Shown: piece by piece, positions 18,471-27,912 of the stretch
Numbering within the stretch: position 1 is the first letter of the stretch
Layout: each line of letters starts with the position of its first letter
Assembly (NCBI GenBank): GCA_905233915.1
Contig: CAJOFM010000015.1
Location: forward strand, 62,001 to 126,000
Reading direction: 5' to 3'
DNA from: an uncultured Muribaculaceae bacterium
GTDB taxonomy: Bacteria > Bacteroidota > Bacteroidia > Bacteroidales > Muribaculaceae
DNA length: 64,000 bases
Position numbers and translations under genes: made by a program
The notes under the pieces: generated by a model
Databases searched by the model: none
Seen by the model: only the letters and a program-made list of their open reading frames with translations
What the model was told of the DNA's origin: nothing

Positions 18471-20190
18471 AATAGGTCTTGTCTTTTACTTTGCGTTGCA
18501 GCAGTTCGTTGTCGGGCTCCGTCTCCAGGGCTTTGGACCATTGCTCGACAGCGGCCTCTTTTTCATCGTTGAACCACAAGATGTCACCATAGTGCTCCAG
18601 CAAGTGGTTGTCCTCGTCTTTTTCGACTGCGCTCTTGATGTAGAGCAGTGCCTTGGTGTAATCCTTTTTGGCAAAATACACCCAGGCGTAGGTGTCGATG
18701 AAGTTAGCATTGTCAGGATCGTACTTGAGTGCGAGGGCCGCCATGGATTCGGCCTTGTCCAGGTCCTCACCGCGTTGGGCGAGGAAATAAGCGTAATTGT
18801 TGAGGACGCCCGAGTTTTCGGGATCCAGCTCAAGAGCCCGCACATAGTTGGCAACGGTATTAGCGGAGTCGCCCAGCTCGCTGTAGGCGTCACCAATGCC
18901 GGTGAGAATTTCTGAGATAGTCACCACATCGGCGGAGTCCACGACTTGTAGAAGCTCTTGGTAAGTCTCAATCGCCTTATCATATTTCTCCATCTGGTGA
19001 TAGCATCCGGCCACATACCTGCGGAGGTCGATGTTGTCAGGATTATACTCCAAGGCCTTTTCCGAAGCTTTGATGGCCTCGGCGTAATTGTTGTCTATCA
19101 TGTTCAGAATGACCATGTTGCGCCAACCATCGGCGTCGGTGGGGTTCACATCAAGGCTATAACCCAGTTGCTCGATAGCTCCCTTATTGTCTTTCTTGGC
19201 ATAAAGGTACTCGCTGTACAGCTGGTGGATTTTGGCCTCATGGGGGTGCTGTTGGATAAGCACTGTGAACAGGTCATTGATGCGCTGGGTGGTGTCTTCC
19301 TCGGCCAGATGCTTGCGGATGTGACCCAGCAGCACGCTTAGTTTAGAGTCCACATCCAGTTGCTCGGCGGTGAGGGCATTGTAGATTTGCTGCTCATATC
19401 CGACACTGTCGCCCGCCATGTTATAGTACTCGGCACGGGTGAGGTAGATGTAGCCGTTGTCGGGGGCATATTCCTGGGCTCGGTCCAGATAGTAGAGGGC
19501 GCTGTCGGTCATGCCGTAGTGCTGGAACAGGCTGCTCATCGCGATGTTATAAGTGTCATTCTGCGGTGCGGTAGCCAGCAGTCCGCGCATCTCGCGCAGG
19601 GCTCCCGTGCTGTCGTTCATCGCCATGAAGTTGTCGATTTTGCTCGACGTGATCTGGATGGCGTTACCGAAGATGGTAGCGATGCTGTCGTAGGTGGCAT
19701 TGCTCTGCGCATAGTCGCCCGAGCGTGAATAGGCCTCGGCAAGGCGCAGTTGCAGCTCCAGGCGGTTGGGGTTGTGCTCGTTGAGCAGTTTGATGGCGCG
19801 CAGCGCTTCTTCGGGATGTCCCAGTTGCATGTTGGCATCGCTGTAGAATGTGGTCTCGTAAAGGTCTTCGGGCTGTTTCTCGAAGTGCTCCTTCATCAGT
19901 TCCAATCCGTCTTCGCACAACTGCTTGGTTGTGTTGTTCATCCTGATTTTGCACATGCCCATATAAAACGAGATGGCCGTGTTGGTCGGGTCAATCTCGT
20001 GGGCATAACTGAGCAGGTCGTAGAACGCGTCAAAGTTGTCCCTTAGCTTCTCGTTCTGTGCCTGCACAAAGATATACTCTGCCTTGCGCTTGTCGGCAAT
20101 GCTCACGCCCTTCTTGGCCGGCTCATTCTTGCCAGCCACCGCGCTCAATGCCATCAGCATTACCAATAATATCGCTAAATGTCGTCTCAC
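18460..20190 (-). CDS. Exported tetratricopeptide-repeat protein
   Basis: 576 residues with an N-terminal signal (about 1-20) and many TPR units along the chain. Examples are SLDVNPTDADGWRNMVILNM and ALEYNPDNIDLRRYVAGCYH; the typical A-L-x-x-x-P-x-N turns are easy to see. TPR proteins are scaffolds, so an envelope assembly role with the coupled DUF4292 lipoprotein is a reasonable inference. It lies 54 bp downstream of dut, across a short heptamer repeat tract. Confidence 0.85.
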   Translation of the reverse strand: MRRHLAILLVMLMALSAVAGKNEPAKKGVSIADKRKAEYIFVQAQNEKLRDNFDAFYDLLSYAHEIDPTNTAISFYMGMCKIRMNNTTKQLCEDGLELMKEHFEKQPEDLYETTFYSDANMQLGHPEEALRAIKLLNEHNPNRLELQLRLAEAYSRSGDYAQSNATYDSIATIFGNAIQITSSKIDNFMAMNDSTGALREMRGLLATAPQNDTYNIAMSSLFQHYGMTDSALYYLDRAQEYAPDNGYIYLTRAEYYNMAGDSVGYEQQIYNALTAEQLDVDSKLSVLLGHIRKHLAEEDTTQRINDLFTVLIQQHPHEAKIHQLYSEYLYAKKDNKGAIEQLGYSLDVNPTDADGWRNMVILNMIDNNYAEAIKASEKALEYNPDNIDLRRYVAGCYHQMEKYDKAIETYQELLQVVDSADVVTISEILTGIGDAYSELGDSANTVANYVRALELDPENSGVLNNYAYFLAQRGEDLDKAESMAALALKYDPDNANFIDTYAWVYFAKKDYTKALLYIKSAVEKDEDNHLLEHYGDILWFNDEKEAAVEQWSKALETEPDNELLQRKVKDKTYYEE

Positions 20191-20208
20191 AAAAAAATCA
20201 AATAATTA

Positions 20209-20249
20209 CCTAAAACCTAAAACCTAATGCCTAAAACCTAAAACCTACT
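20209..20249. repeat. Heptamer repeat tract (CCTAAAA type)
   Basis: Five to six near-tandem copies of CCTAAAA/CCTAATG lie between dut and the TPR gene. Related tracts occur at 29021, 35400-35520 and, inverted, at 37687. The spacing is seven bases. Confidence 0.8.
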
Positions 20250-20688
20250 TCGTCCCCGTGTGTCCGAACCCGCCAGCGCCACGCTCAGTCTCATCGAGAT
20301 CATCAACGATAGTCCACTCGACGGTGCTATGGCGGGCAACGACCATCTGGCAAATGCGCTCGCCATTCTCTATGGTCTGCGGCTCGTTGCTCAAGTTCAC
20401 CATGATAACGCCCACCTCGCCTCGATAGTCGGCATCGATGGTGCCAGGTGTGTTGAGTACCGTCAGCCCGCGCTTGAGTGCTAATCCGCTGCGGGGTCTG
20501 ATTTGGCATTCAAATCCCTCGGGCAGGGCAATATAGATACCCGTGTGAACCAATGCGCGCTGCAGCGGTTGCAACGTCAGGGGTTCCTCGAGCCATGCCC
20601 GCAGGTCCATTCCCGCGCTCATGGGCGTCCCGTACTGCGGCACCTCATGCGGCCCGCGGTTCACTATCTTCACCTCAATCTTCTCCAT
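20245..20688 (-). CDS. dut: Deoxyuridine 5'-triphosphate nucleotidohydrolase (dUTPase)
   Basis: 147 residues from [10 protein letters not shown]; three codons further upstream an alternative MMI start exists at 20697. The five trimeric dUTPase motifs are visible, including GMDLRAW (I), [20 protein letters not shown] (II-III) and the C-terminal [11 protein letters not shown] (V). The enzyme hydrolyses dUTP to dUMP, keeping uracil out of DNA and feeding dTMP synthesis. It is divergent from dgt, another dNTP-pool enzyme. Confidence 0.95.
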   Translation of the reverse strand: MEKIEVKIVNRGPHEVPQYGTPMSAGMDLRAWLEEPLTLQPLQRALVHTGIYIALPEGFECQIRPRSGLALKRGLTVLNTPGTIDADYRGEVGVIMVNLSNEPQTIENGERICQMVVARHSTVEWTIVDDLDETERGAGGFGHTGTK

Positions 20689-20713
20689 GATCATCATGAT
20701 TGGTTACAAACTG

Positions 20714-20743
20714 CAAAAATACATCAAAAACACTTACAACAAT
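20714..20743 (-). promoter_or_regulatory. Promoter of dut
   Basis: On the minus strand TATTTTTG (20714-20721) matches TAnnTTTG, with ATTG 18 bp further upstream (20740-20743). It lies about 25 bp before the preferred dut start. Confidence 0.55.
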
Positions 20744-20911
20744 CATTAAAAACCTTTTTTAAGAATGAATGTTGAAGAATGACTATAAATGTGCCTTGAA
20801 TGTCGTTGCCGAAAAGGGTTATTTGATGACTGTGCCATTGGGGCAGCCACCCGGCAGGATAATAATCAATAAATGGCATTTGCCACTTTTATCATTTAAT
20901 GATAATTATAA

Positions 20912-20942
20912 TTTGATAATTGTGGGATTGTTGTTAATTTTG
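20912..20942 (+). promoter_or_regulatory. Promoter of dgt (full Bacteroidota consensus)
   Basis: TTTG (20912-20915), exactly 19 bp, then TAATTTTG (20935-20942) is a perfect match to the sigma-ABfr consensus. Transcription should begin near 20949, which leaves almost no leader and rules out the GTG at 20942 as the start codon. Confidence 0.75.
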
Positions 20943-20959
20943 TGCAGAAATTGACGATA

Positions 20960-22300
20960 ATGACTATGCAACGAATGAATTGGGACCGATTGATTTCGGA
21001 CAAAAGACTGGGACTGGAACATTACCACGACAACAAGGGTGGGGGAGTGCGCAGCGATTTTGAGCGCGATTATGACCGACTAGTGTTCTCGTCGCCGTTC
21101 CGCCGTCTGCAGAACAAGACGCAGGTTTTTCCGCTGCCCGACAGCATCTTTGTCCATAACCGCTTAACCCACAGCCTGGAGGTGTCCAGTGTGGGCAAGT
21201 CGATGGCTCGTGAGATTGCCATACGCCTCAAGCCACGCTATGCTGGCGAGCTATGGGCCGATAAGTTGCGCGACATCAGCGAGATTGTGGCTGCTGCCTG
21301 CCTGGCGCACGACTTGGGCAACCCACCTTTCGGCCATTCGGGTGAGAAGACCATCGGAGCCTACTTCAGCGAGGGCAAGGGTTTGGAATTCAAGGACAAG
21401 TTCTCGGAGGAGCAATGGAATGACCTCATCCACTTCGAGGGCAATGCCAACTCGTTCCGCACGCTCGTCCATCAGTTCAAGGGGCGCCGTCCCGGCGGCT
21501 TTGCCATGACCTACTCGACCCTTGCTTCAATCGTGAAATACCCTTATTCGTCGATGTATGCCGGCGAGAAGGGCAAGTTTGGTTTCTTCACCACCGAGAA
21601 GGACTTGTTCATGCGCATCGCCGATGAGTTGGGTCTCATCAAGATCAATGAGGATTGTTATTGCCGTCATCCGCTCGTCTATATCGTCGAGGCTGCCGAC
21701 GACATCTGCTATCAGATCATGGACATTGAGGACGGCCACAAACTCAGGATCATCGGCACCGAGGAAACCATCGACCTGCTGTTGGGCTTTTTTGATGAAG
21801 TCCACAAGAAACACTTGAGCGAGCACATGGACCGTGTTGCCGACCCCAACGAGAAAATCGCCTACCTGCGTTCCTGCATCGTGGGCTTGCTCGTGGAGCA
21901 ATGCGCCGCTGCCTTCGTTGACCACGAGGACGAAATCATGGAGGGTCGTTTCGAGGACAGCCTTATTGACTGTATTGACCCGTTGCCTGCCAGCGCTTAT
22001 CAGACTTGCAGCGCACTGGCCCAGGAACGGCTCTACCGTGCCGGATATGTCGTTGACGTGGACTTGGCCGGTAACCGCATCATCAACCTGTTGCTCGAGA
22101 AACTTATCGAGGCCGTCATGCACCCCGAGCGCAACTACTCGCAACTGTTGATGAACAAGTTCCCGCAGCAGTATGACGTACATGCCCCCACGCTCTTTGA
22201 GCAAGTGCAGGCGGTACTCGACCACATCAGCGCGATGACCGACGTGTATGCCCTCAATCTCTACCGTCAGCTCGACGGCATCTCTCTCCCCACAGTATAG
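20960..22300 (+). CDS. dgt: Deoxyguanosinetriphosphate triphosphohydrolase-like HD protein
   Basis: 446 residues from the ATG at 20960; ATGs at 20966 and 20975 are also possible. The HD-domain metal ligands are clear: His in NRLTHSLEV (about 69), the HD pair in CLAHDLGNPPFGHSG (about 115), and a later Asp in VEAADDICY. The family removes triphosphate from dNTPs. The HD set and the RLQNKTQVFPLP lead-in fit Dgt well. It is transcribed on its own strong promoter, divergent from dut. Confidence 0.9.
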   Translation: MTMQRMNWDRLISDKRLGLEHYHDNKGGGVRSDFERDYDRLVFSSPFRRLQNKTQVFPLPDSIFVHNRLTHSLEVSSVGKSMAREIAIRLKPRYAGELWADKLRDISEIVAAACLAHDLGNPPFGHSGEKTIGAYFSEGKGLEFKDKFSEEQWNDLIHFEGNANSFRTLVHQFKGRRPGGFAMTYSTLASIVKYPYSSMYAGEKGKFGFFTTEKDLFMRIADELGLIKINEDCYCRHPLVYIVEAADDICYQIMDIEDGHKLRIIGTEETIDLLLGFFDEVHKKHLSEHMDRVADPNEKIAYLRSCIVGLLVEQCAAAFVDHEDEIMEGRFEDSLIDCIDPLPASAYQTCSALAQERLYRAGYVVDVDLAGNRIINLLLEKLIEAVMHPERNYSQLLMNKFPQQYDVHAPTLFEQVQAVLDHISAMTDVYALNLYRQLDGISLPTV

Positions 22301-22332
22301 TGAGGAATAAGGAATTAGAAATTGGCATCCGC

Positions 22333-22363
22333 CAACTGAAAACTGAAAACTAAAAACTGAAAT
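22333..22363. repeat. Heptamer repeat tract (AACTGAA type)
   Basis: Four copies of AACTGAAA/AACTAAAA directly before the hflX ATG, preceded by GGCATCCGCC. The same words recur at 35849-35882 and 38270-38293. Confidence 0.7.
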
Positions 22364-22365
22364 AA

Positions 22366-23610
22366 ATGGGACTTATTGACGATAGTAAACGCATCAACGA
22401 AATAGACGTTCAAGAGGAACGTGCCATTCTCGTGGGACTGATTACCCCTCAGCAGGGCGAGGCTAAGGCCAAGGAATACCTCGACGAGCTCGAATTCCTC
22501 GCCGAGACAGCTGGCGCTGTCACCGTGCGCACTTTCCTGCAGCGGTGTGACGGGCCTAACAGCACATCCTATGTGGGTAAAGGCAAACTCGAGGAGATTG
22601 TGGCCTTTGTGGAAGACAATGACATCAGTCTTGTCATCTTTGACGATGACCTGACCCCCAAGCAGATTGCCTTCATCGAGAAGGAGGTCAAGGTTAAGAC
22701 GCTTGACCGCACGAGCCTCATCCTCGACATCTTTGCCAAGCGTGCCCAGACCGCCAGCGCCAAGATGCAGGTCGAGCTGGCGCAGTACCAGTACCTGCTG
22801 CCGCGCCTGACGGGTATGTGGACCCACCTTGAGCGTCAGCGAGGCGGTATCGGTATGCGTGGTCCTGGTGAAACCCAGATCGAGACCGACCGTCGTATTG
22901 TCAAGACCAAAATCTCCTTGCTCAAGGAAAAATTGGCTCAACTCGATAAGCAGAAGATGACCCAGCGCAAAAACCGCGGCAAGCTCACCCGTATCGCCCT
23001 CGTGGGATATACCAACGTGGGTAAATCCACCTTGATGAACGTGCTCAGCAAGAGCGAGGTGTTTGCCGAGAACAAGCTCTTCGCGACCCTCGACACTACC
23101 GTGCGCAAGGTGGTAATCGGCAACTTGCCTTTCCTGTTGACCGATACCGTCGGTTTCATCCGCAAGCTGCCTACCCATCTGGTGGAGTCCTTCAAGAGCA
23201 CCCTCGACGAGGTGCGCGACAGCGACGTCCTGGTCCATGTCGTGGACATCTCTCATCCCCAGTTCGAGGAGCAGATCGAGGTGGTCAACCGCACCCTGCA
23301 AGAGGTGTGTGACGCGGGCGACAAGGAGATGATCATGGTGTTCAACAAGATTGACCAGTTCACCCACGTTCCCAAAGACGAGGACGACCTTACACCACGC
23401 CTGCGCGAGAATATCCCCCTCGAGGAACTTCAAGAAACCTGGATGGCGCGCATGGGCGACAACTGCGTCTTCATCAGTGCCAAAAAGCAGCAGAACATCG
23501 ATGCCCTCAAGAAGTTATTGTACAACAAGGCCAAGGCTGTCCACACCGCCCGTTTCCCTTACAACGACTTCCTCTATCAGACCTACGACGACCTCACTGC
23601 CGAGGAATAG
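22366..23610 (+). CDS. hflX: GTPase HflX
   Basis: 414 residues. The N-terminal HflX domain includes YVGKGKLEEI. A coiled linker carries GGIGMRGPGETQIETDRR (about 161-178), and the G domain has G1 GYTNVGKST (about 210), G3 DTVGF and G4 NKID. HflX binds stalled ribosomes and splits them under stress. It follows dgt with only a repeat tract between them, and probably reads through. Confidence 0.95.
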   Translation: MGLIDDSKRINEIDVQEERAILVGLITPQQGEAKAKEYLDELEFLAETAGAVTVRTFLQRCDGPNSTSYVGKGKLEEIVAFVEDNDISLVIFDDDLTPKQIAFIEKEVKVKTLDRTSLILDIFAKRAQTASAKMQVELAQYQYLLPRLTGMWTHLERQRGGIGMRGPGETQIETDRRIVKTKISLLKEKLAQLDKQKMTQRKNRGKLTRIALVGYTNVGKSTLMNVLSKSEVFAENKLFATLDTTVRKVVIGNLPFLLTDTVGFIRKLPTHLVESFKSTLDEVRDSDVLVHVVDISHPQFEEQIEVVNRTLQEVCDAGDKEMIMVFNKIDQFTHVPKDEDDLTPRLRENIPLEELQETWMARMGDNCVFISAKKQQNIDALKKLLYNKAKAVHTARFPYNDFLYQTYDDLTAEE

Positions 23611-23622
23611 TCATTAGGCTAA

Positions 23623-23638
23623 TGGCATGATTGTTGCA
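23623..23638 (+). promoter_or_regulatory. Sigma-54 (-24/-12) promoter
   Basis: TGGCATGATTGTTGCA has the GG and GC elements separated by exactly 10 bp and a TTGC -12 box, matching the RpoN consensus. It lies 15 bp before the next gene. A transcript would start near 23650, so either the leader is very short or a slightly later codon is used. Confidence 0.6.
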
Positions 23639-23652
23639 TACGTAATCTCTAT

Positions 23653-24057
23653 ATGTTCAAGTACATCTATTATCGGTTGTGTAAGCATCATGAGAAGGGG
23701 AAACGGCTCAATACACGTACATGGGCCTCTTCTAACTTTGCGGGTGTTATGTATTTCATGATGGTCTGGCCATTGGCATGGATCTTTATAGCATTGTTGA
23801 CCATGATTTGCAGTAATCCACTGGTATATCTACTCGCTTTTATCCCTTTTATTGTATGGAGCGAGTATCTGTCCAGCCGATTCGAGAAGAGGATGGAAAC
23901 CTATAAGCCTCCAAAGCGCTACAAGGGGCTGAACCGCATTTCGGTTGGTTGGTTCATTGCACCGCTTTTCGTGTTAATGCTCGTGTATCTTTTCTCGGTA
24001 ATTGTGCTGATATTCAAAATTGTGCCTTCTTATTTAGATAGTTTGATAACTCTGTAA
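23653..24057 (+). CDS. Small inner-membrane protein, unknown
   Basis: 134 residues with a basic N terminus, two closely spaced hydrophobic segments (about 34-72), a basic loop (FEKRMETYKPPKRYKGLNR) and a third hydrophobic segment (about 98-125). No family is recognised. It has its own sigma-54-type promoter and is followed by the ClbS-like gene 22 bp later, which may be co-expressed. Confidence 0.7.
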   Translation: MFKYIYYRLCKHHEKGKRLNTRTWASSNFAGVMYFMMVWPLAWIFIALLTMICSNPLVYLLAFIPFIVWSEYLSSRFEKRMETYKPPKRYKGLNRISVGWFIAPLFVLMLVYLFSVIVLIFKIVPSYLDSLITL

Positions 24058-24079
24058 TTAATGAATTAACTTGTTTTTT

Positions 24080-24616
24080 ATGGCTAATCCGAAAAATAAA
24101 GAGGAGTTGTTGGCAACGATGGCCGATGGATATGCCAAGTTGTGCGATCAGATCGCTAAGATGAGTGATAATGAAAAGATGGCGTCGTTTGACTTTACTG
24201 CCGACCCCAAGAAGTGTGGTGTGCGCTGGCAGTATGACCGCTGCCTGCGCGATCTGCTCATTCACCTTCACGAGTGGCAGGTGCTCATGTGTGAGTTTGT
24301 ACAAAACATCCGTGACGGCCACCCTCGTGATTATTTGCCCGATGAATACCGCCGCAATTACCACGAGATGGACAAGATGCTGGTCGAGAAGCACCAAGAT
24401 ACTCCCTTGGATGAAGCCAAACGACTCCTGCAGCAGACTCATGACGAAATGTTGAGCCTCGCCGATAGTTTCAATGAAGAGGAACTTTTCACCAAAGGCT
24501 ACTACAAGAACACCTACACCACAAGCATGGCAGCCTATTTCTTGAGTGTCACCACCAGTCCATACGGACAGGCGGCAAAACTGCTCAAAACCCACCAGAA
24601 GAACTGCAAGAAATAA
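24080..24616 (+). CDS. ClbS/DfsB-family (DUF1706) four-helix protein
   Basis: 178 residues from the ATG at 24080 (MANPKNKEELLATM); an in-frame TTG at 24071 is less likely. The spacing of helices and the motifs WQYDRCLRDLLIHLHEWQVL and KNTYTTSMAAYFLSVTTSPY match the ClbS/DfsB family. ClbS is a colibactin self-resistance hydrolase; most homologues outside pks loci have unknown roles, and no genotoxin genes are visible here. Confidence 0.8.
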   Translation: MANPKNKEELLATMADGYAKLCDQIAKMSDNEKMASFDFTADPKKCGVRWQYDRCLRDLLIHLHEWQVLMCEFVQNIRDGHPRDYLPDEYRRNYHEMDKMLVEKHQDTPLDEAKRLLQQTHDEMLSLADSFNEEELFTKGYYKNTYTTSMAAYFLSVTTSPYGQAAKLLKTHQKNCKK

Positions 24617-24633
24617 GAATCCCATTAAACAGC

Positions 24634-26682
24634 ATGAGAGTGATGAACAGAGTCATAAGGCTGGCCGTTGTGGTGGCATGTTTAGCCATGGCAATGGATG
24701 TCGCAGCAATCAACGTCAATGTCCATGAAGCGCAGAACAAGGCGTTGCAGTTTATGAAAAACCGTTCAAGAACCACTCTGTCGGCCCCGGCACAGCAGTT
24801 GAGACTGGCACATGCCGAGAAATCCACGGTGGACAGCCGTTTTAACGATTACTATATCTTCAACGCCGAGGACGGCAGTGCGTTTGTGATTGTCGCGGGC
24901 GATGACCGTGCGGTCGATGTGCTGGCCTGCGGTTCTCATGCTATTGACATGAATCATGTGCCCTGTAACATGCGGTGGATGCTTGACCATTACAGAAAGC
25001 AGATGGATTTCTTGCGTTCGCATCCCGATGTGCCGCTCAACAATACCGCAGGGCAGCCTCAGGCTGTGGTCTCGCCACTCGTTTCATGCACATGGAGCCA
25101 GAGTTCACCCTTCAATAACCAATGTCCCACCAGTGGCACCCAGCATTGCCTGACGGGCTGTGTTGCCACCGCGATGGCTCAGGTGATGTATTACTGGAAA
25201 TATCCTGACGTGGCTCCAGCGATGGATAGCTATACCTCGAAGGTCAACGGTGTCACAGTGGGCGCGTTGCCTGGCGGCCCGTTTGACTGGGACAACATGC
25301 TCGACGTGTATCCTACCAATGCAACAGCCCAGCAAAAGGATGCCGTTGCGATGCTCATGCGCTACTGCGGTCAGGCCTCCCGCATGGGCTATGGTGCCAA
25401 CGGCAGTGGCGCCTACAGTGAAGATGAGTTGGCTGGCATGAAACTGTTCGGTTACAATGCCGATGCCGAATTGCTCGACCGTGACGACTACTCGGCCGAG
25501 GAGTGGGCCGCGATGATTGAGGCCCAACTCACTGCCGGATGCCCCATCCTGTATGGCGGTGTCGATGCCAACAAGAATGCTGGCCACGCCTTTGTTGTGG
25601 ATGGTTGTGGCGGAGGCATGTACCACGTGAACTGGGGCTATAGCGGTTCGGGAAACGGCTACTTTGCCCTCGATGCCTTCACGACAATGAATTTAACCTA
25701 TTCAAGCGAACAGCAGATGCTCTATCAGATTTATCCGGCAGGATACATGTATGACAAGCATGCTGCCGTCTTGAATGAAGCGACCAATGTGGGTGCTAAC
25801 TCGTTTACTGCCTCTTGGACCGATTTGACTCCCGGCGATTATGTCGAGGATTACACGTTGTATGTTCAGCCCTATGACCCATCGTCCCATGAGGTATTGC
25901 TCAACGAGACCTTTGCTGCGATTGATGTCAATACCGACGCCACCACAGCCCTGTCGGCCAGCAAGATCGGGGATTATTGCGACAACCCCGGCTGGACGGG
26001 CAGTTTTGTCTATCTGGGTGCTGGCGGGTGCTTTATCGTTGGCGGTCAGAAGTACGTGGGCTCCCTCACCACGCCAGCGCTCCATCCGGGTGCCGATGGC
26101 AAGATAACCCTCAGGTTCAGTGCCCGCTATTTTGGTAGTGACAACAGTGTGGCTCTCGTGACCTGTAGTGGCACACAGCTTAGCATCCCGTTGACGCGCA
26201 TGGCCGAAGAATATGCCCTGGTGTTTGAAAATGTCGCCGATGGAGCAAAAGTCACTTTTGGCTGCACGGGCAGGGCCGCGAGGTTCTATCTTGACGATGT
26301 GGTGGTGATTACGGGCGATGACCGCAATCCGGTGGATGCGGGATTCCTTGTTATTCCTGGTATCACTGACGCTGATTACACAGTGACGGGGCTGGATACA
26401 GGAGCGACCTATCGGTATCAGCTCGTTACCCGATTTGGCGACGGGGTGACCAAGAAATCCAATATGCAGGTCGTTACCTTGCTCGAGCAGCAGGAGCCTC
26501 ATCACATGGCAGGAGACGTGAACCACGACAACGTGCTGAACGTCAATGATGTAACCTCGCTGATAGCTTACATCCTGGGCACCACCGCCGATGTGTGCGC
26601 CACCTGCGGCAATGTCAATGGGGACAACGACATCAACGTGGCCGATGTGACCACGCTCATTGCTATTATCCTCAACCAATAA
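24634..26682 (+). CDS. C10-family cysteine protease with C-terminal dockerin-like repeats
   Basis: 682 residues (start possibly at the Met four codons in, 24643). A signal peptide (about 1-25) and a Spi-type propeptide precede a streptopain-like catalytic domain. The nucleophile Cys lies in TGCVATAMAQVMYYW (about 176), the catalytic His in AGHAFVVDGC (about 316), and HVNWGYSGSGNGYF follows. A galactose-binding-like domain (about 410-560), a fibronectin III-like segment and two EF-hand dockerin repeats (DVNHDNVLNVNDVT, NVNGDNDINVADVT, about 628-682) complete it. Secreted; substrate unknown. Confidence 0.9.
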   Translation: MRVMNRVIRLAVVVACLAMAMDVAAINVNVHEAQNKALQFMKNRSRTTLSAPAQQLRLAHAEKSTVDSRFNDYYIFNAEDGSAFVIVAGDDRAVDVLACGSHAIDMNHVPCNMRWMLDHYRKQMDFLRSHPDVPLNNTAGQPQAVVSPLVSCTWSQSSPFNNQCPTSGTQHCLTGCVATAMAQVMYYWKYPDVAPAMDSYTSKVNGVTVGALPGGPFDWDNMLDVYPTNATAQQKDAVAMLMRYCGQASRMGYGANGSGAYSEDELAGMKLFGYNADAELLDRDDYSAEEWAAMIEAQLTAGCPILYGGVDANKNAGHAFVVDGCGGGMYHVNWGYSGSGNGYFALDAFTTMNLTYSSEQQMLYQIYPAGYMYDKHAAVLNEATNVGANSFTASWTDLTPGDYVEDYTLYVQPYDPSSHEVLLNETFAAIDVNTDATTALSASKIGDYCDNPGWTGSFVYLGAGGCFIVGGQKYVGSLTTPALHPGADGKITLRFSARYFGSDNSVALVTCSGTQLSIPLTRMAEEYALVFENVADGAKVTFGCTGRAARFYLDDVVVITGDDRNPVDAGFLVIPGITDADYTVTGLDTGATYRYQLVTRFGDGVTKKSNMQVVTLLEQQEPHHMAGDVNHDNVLNVNDVTSLIAYILGTTADVCATCGNVNGDNDINVADVTTLIAIILNQ

Positions 26683-26693
26683 ATGCTAACTGA

Positions 26694-26978
26694 TCAAGGA
26701 TTGTAGTAGTCCTTGTTGTAGAAATCAAGGAGTTCCTGGATGTGGCGATAGGCCTCGGCGGCGGGGCCGTCGGGATCAAGTTCCATGGATTCAAGGTAAC
26801 TGTTGAGCGCCATGCGCACGTTGCCCTGTTGGCGGTAGGCATTGCCACGCAGGTAGTAGGCGTTGGCGAGTGTCTCACGGCTGATGTCCTTGCTGCCGAT
26901 GATTTCGTCTGCCGCGTCGAGGGCCTGTTGTCCCTCGCTGCGTGACAGCATATCTTTAATTTCCTGTATCGTTTTCAT
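26694..26978 (-). CDS. Small TPR protein
   Basis: 94 residues with about two TPR motifs (LANAYYLRGNAYRQQGNVRM near 38-57, ALNSYLESMELDPDGP). No signal peptide, so it is cytoplasmic. It is convergent with the C10 protease gene (11 bp apart) and divergent from the TerB-like gene. Function unknown; probably an adaptor. Confidence 0.75.
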   Translation of the reverse strand: MKTIQEIKDMLSRSEGQQALDAADEIIGSKDISRETLANAYYLRGNAYRQQGNVRMALNSYLESMELDPDGPAAEAYRHIQELLDFYNKDYYNP

Positions 26979-27028
26979 ATTGATAGCGTTTTATTGGGCA
27001 AAATTACACCAAGTTCACGAAAAAACAC

Positions 27029-27036
27029 TACCTTTG
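27029..27036 (+). promoter_or_regulatory. -7 promoter element of the TerB-like gene
   Basis: TACCTTTG, an exact -7 match 21 bp before the ATG. The -33 region is not convincing. Confidence 0.5.
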
Positions 27037-27057
27037 CTAAAAATAAATGCTATTGAA

Positions 27058-27468
27058 ATGGAAACAAATAATGACAACATGAAGGACCAGCAGCGCCTGG
27101 GACAACTCAAGAACCTCGTGATGCTTGCTGCAGCCGATGAAAAACTGACCGACTCGGAAATGGCCGTGCTGCTTGCAGTAGCTTCGCGCGAGAACATCAC
27201 TCCTGACGAATTCAATCAGGTCATCGACGACCCCGATAGTGTGCACATCACCCTGCCCGAGGACGAGGAGACCAAGCTCGCTTACCTGCGTGACATGGTG
27301 GCCATGATGATGATCGATGGCGAACTTGATGAGCATGAAATGGCCCTGTGCAAGCTCTATGCCTTGACGCTGGGCTATCGCAGCAGCATTGTTGACGGCA
27401 TGATAGCCGGCGTTGTCGACAAGCTGGATGCCGCCCAGGAGAATGCCGAGGACGAGTTTGACCGATAA
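27058..27468 (+). CDS. TerB-like acidic helical protein
   Basis: 136 residues from the ATG at 27058; the longer open frame runs back through the promoter and into the divergent TPR gene. The pattern NLVMLAAADEKLTDSEMAVL ... MVAMMMIDGELDEHEMALCK, two helical halves each with an A/DG-x-L/I-x-x-x-E turn, is that of TerB/DjlA-N domains. Those proteins bind metal or sit in stress complexes; the role here is unknown. Confidence 0.75.
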   Translation: METNNDNMKDQQRLGQLKNLVMLAAADEKLTDSEMAVLLAVASRENITPDEFNQVIDDPDSVHITLPEDEETKLAYLRDMVAMMMIDGELDEHEMALCKLYALTLGYRSSIVDGMIAGVVDKLDAAQENAEDEFDR

Positions 27469-27480
27469 AATCCCTAGACG

Positions 27481-27897
27481 ATGAGCGGAATCAGACGGTT
27501 ACTGTTGCTTGTGCTCCTGGCCTTGCCCGCCCTGGGTTTTGCCCAAGAGGCCCAGCCGGTTGACTTTGACGCCATGGTGGCTGAGCTCAATGCCAAGTGT
27601 CCGATTGAGGAGCAGGACGGTTGGGCTATCAGTTCGGTTACCAACAGCGCTGACACCTCAACCGTGGCACTGATGGTGCCTACGGTTTTAAAGGGATTTC
27701 TCAAAATCCTGACCGAGGACAATGACAATGCCCGACGGATGTGGCTGGGGCAGATGTCATCCATGTTTGGCCGCGATTGGACAGATTACAAGCGGCAGGT
27801 CGTGGCAACTGGCCGCACCCTGGTCATCGAGTTCATGTTCTACGAAAATGCGCCCGAAGCAGTGATGGTTTTCACGCCCGAATACCTGAAATCCTAG
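27481..27897 (+). CDS. Exported protein of unknown function
   Basis: 138 residues with a clear cleaved signal peptide (LLLLVLLALPALGFAQE, about 7-23). The mature part is a compact alpha/beta domain (FDAMVAELNAKCPIEEQDGW). It starts 12 bp after the TerB-like gene, so the two are likely co-transcribed. No family recognised. Confidence 0.7.
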   Translation: MSGIRRLLLLVLLALPALGFAQEAQPVDFDAMVAELNAKCPIEEQDGWAISSVTNSADTSTVALMVPTVLKGFLKILTEDNDNARRMWLGQMSSMFGRDWTDYKRQVVATGRTLVIEFMFYENAPEAVMVFTPEYLKS

Positions 27898-27912
27898 GGG
27901 GCTTCTATTGAG

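Noticed and set aside
20209-20249. Possible CRISPR array at the heptamer tracts
   Set aside because: Units are only seven bases with no spacers, and no cas genes are in the window.
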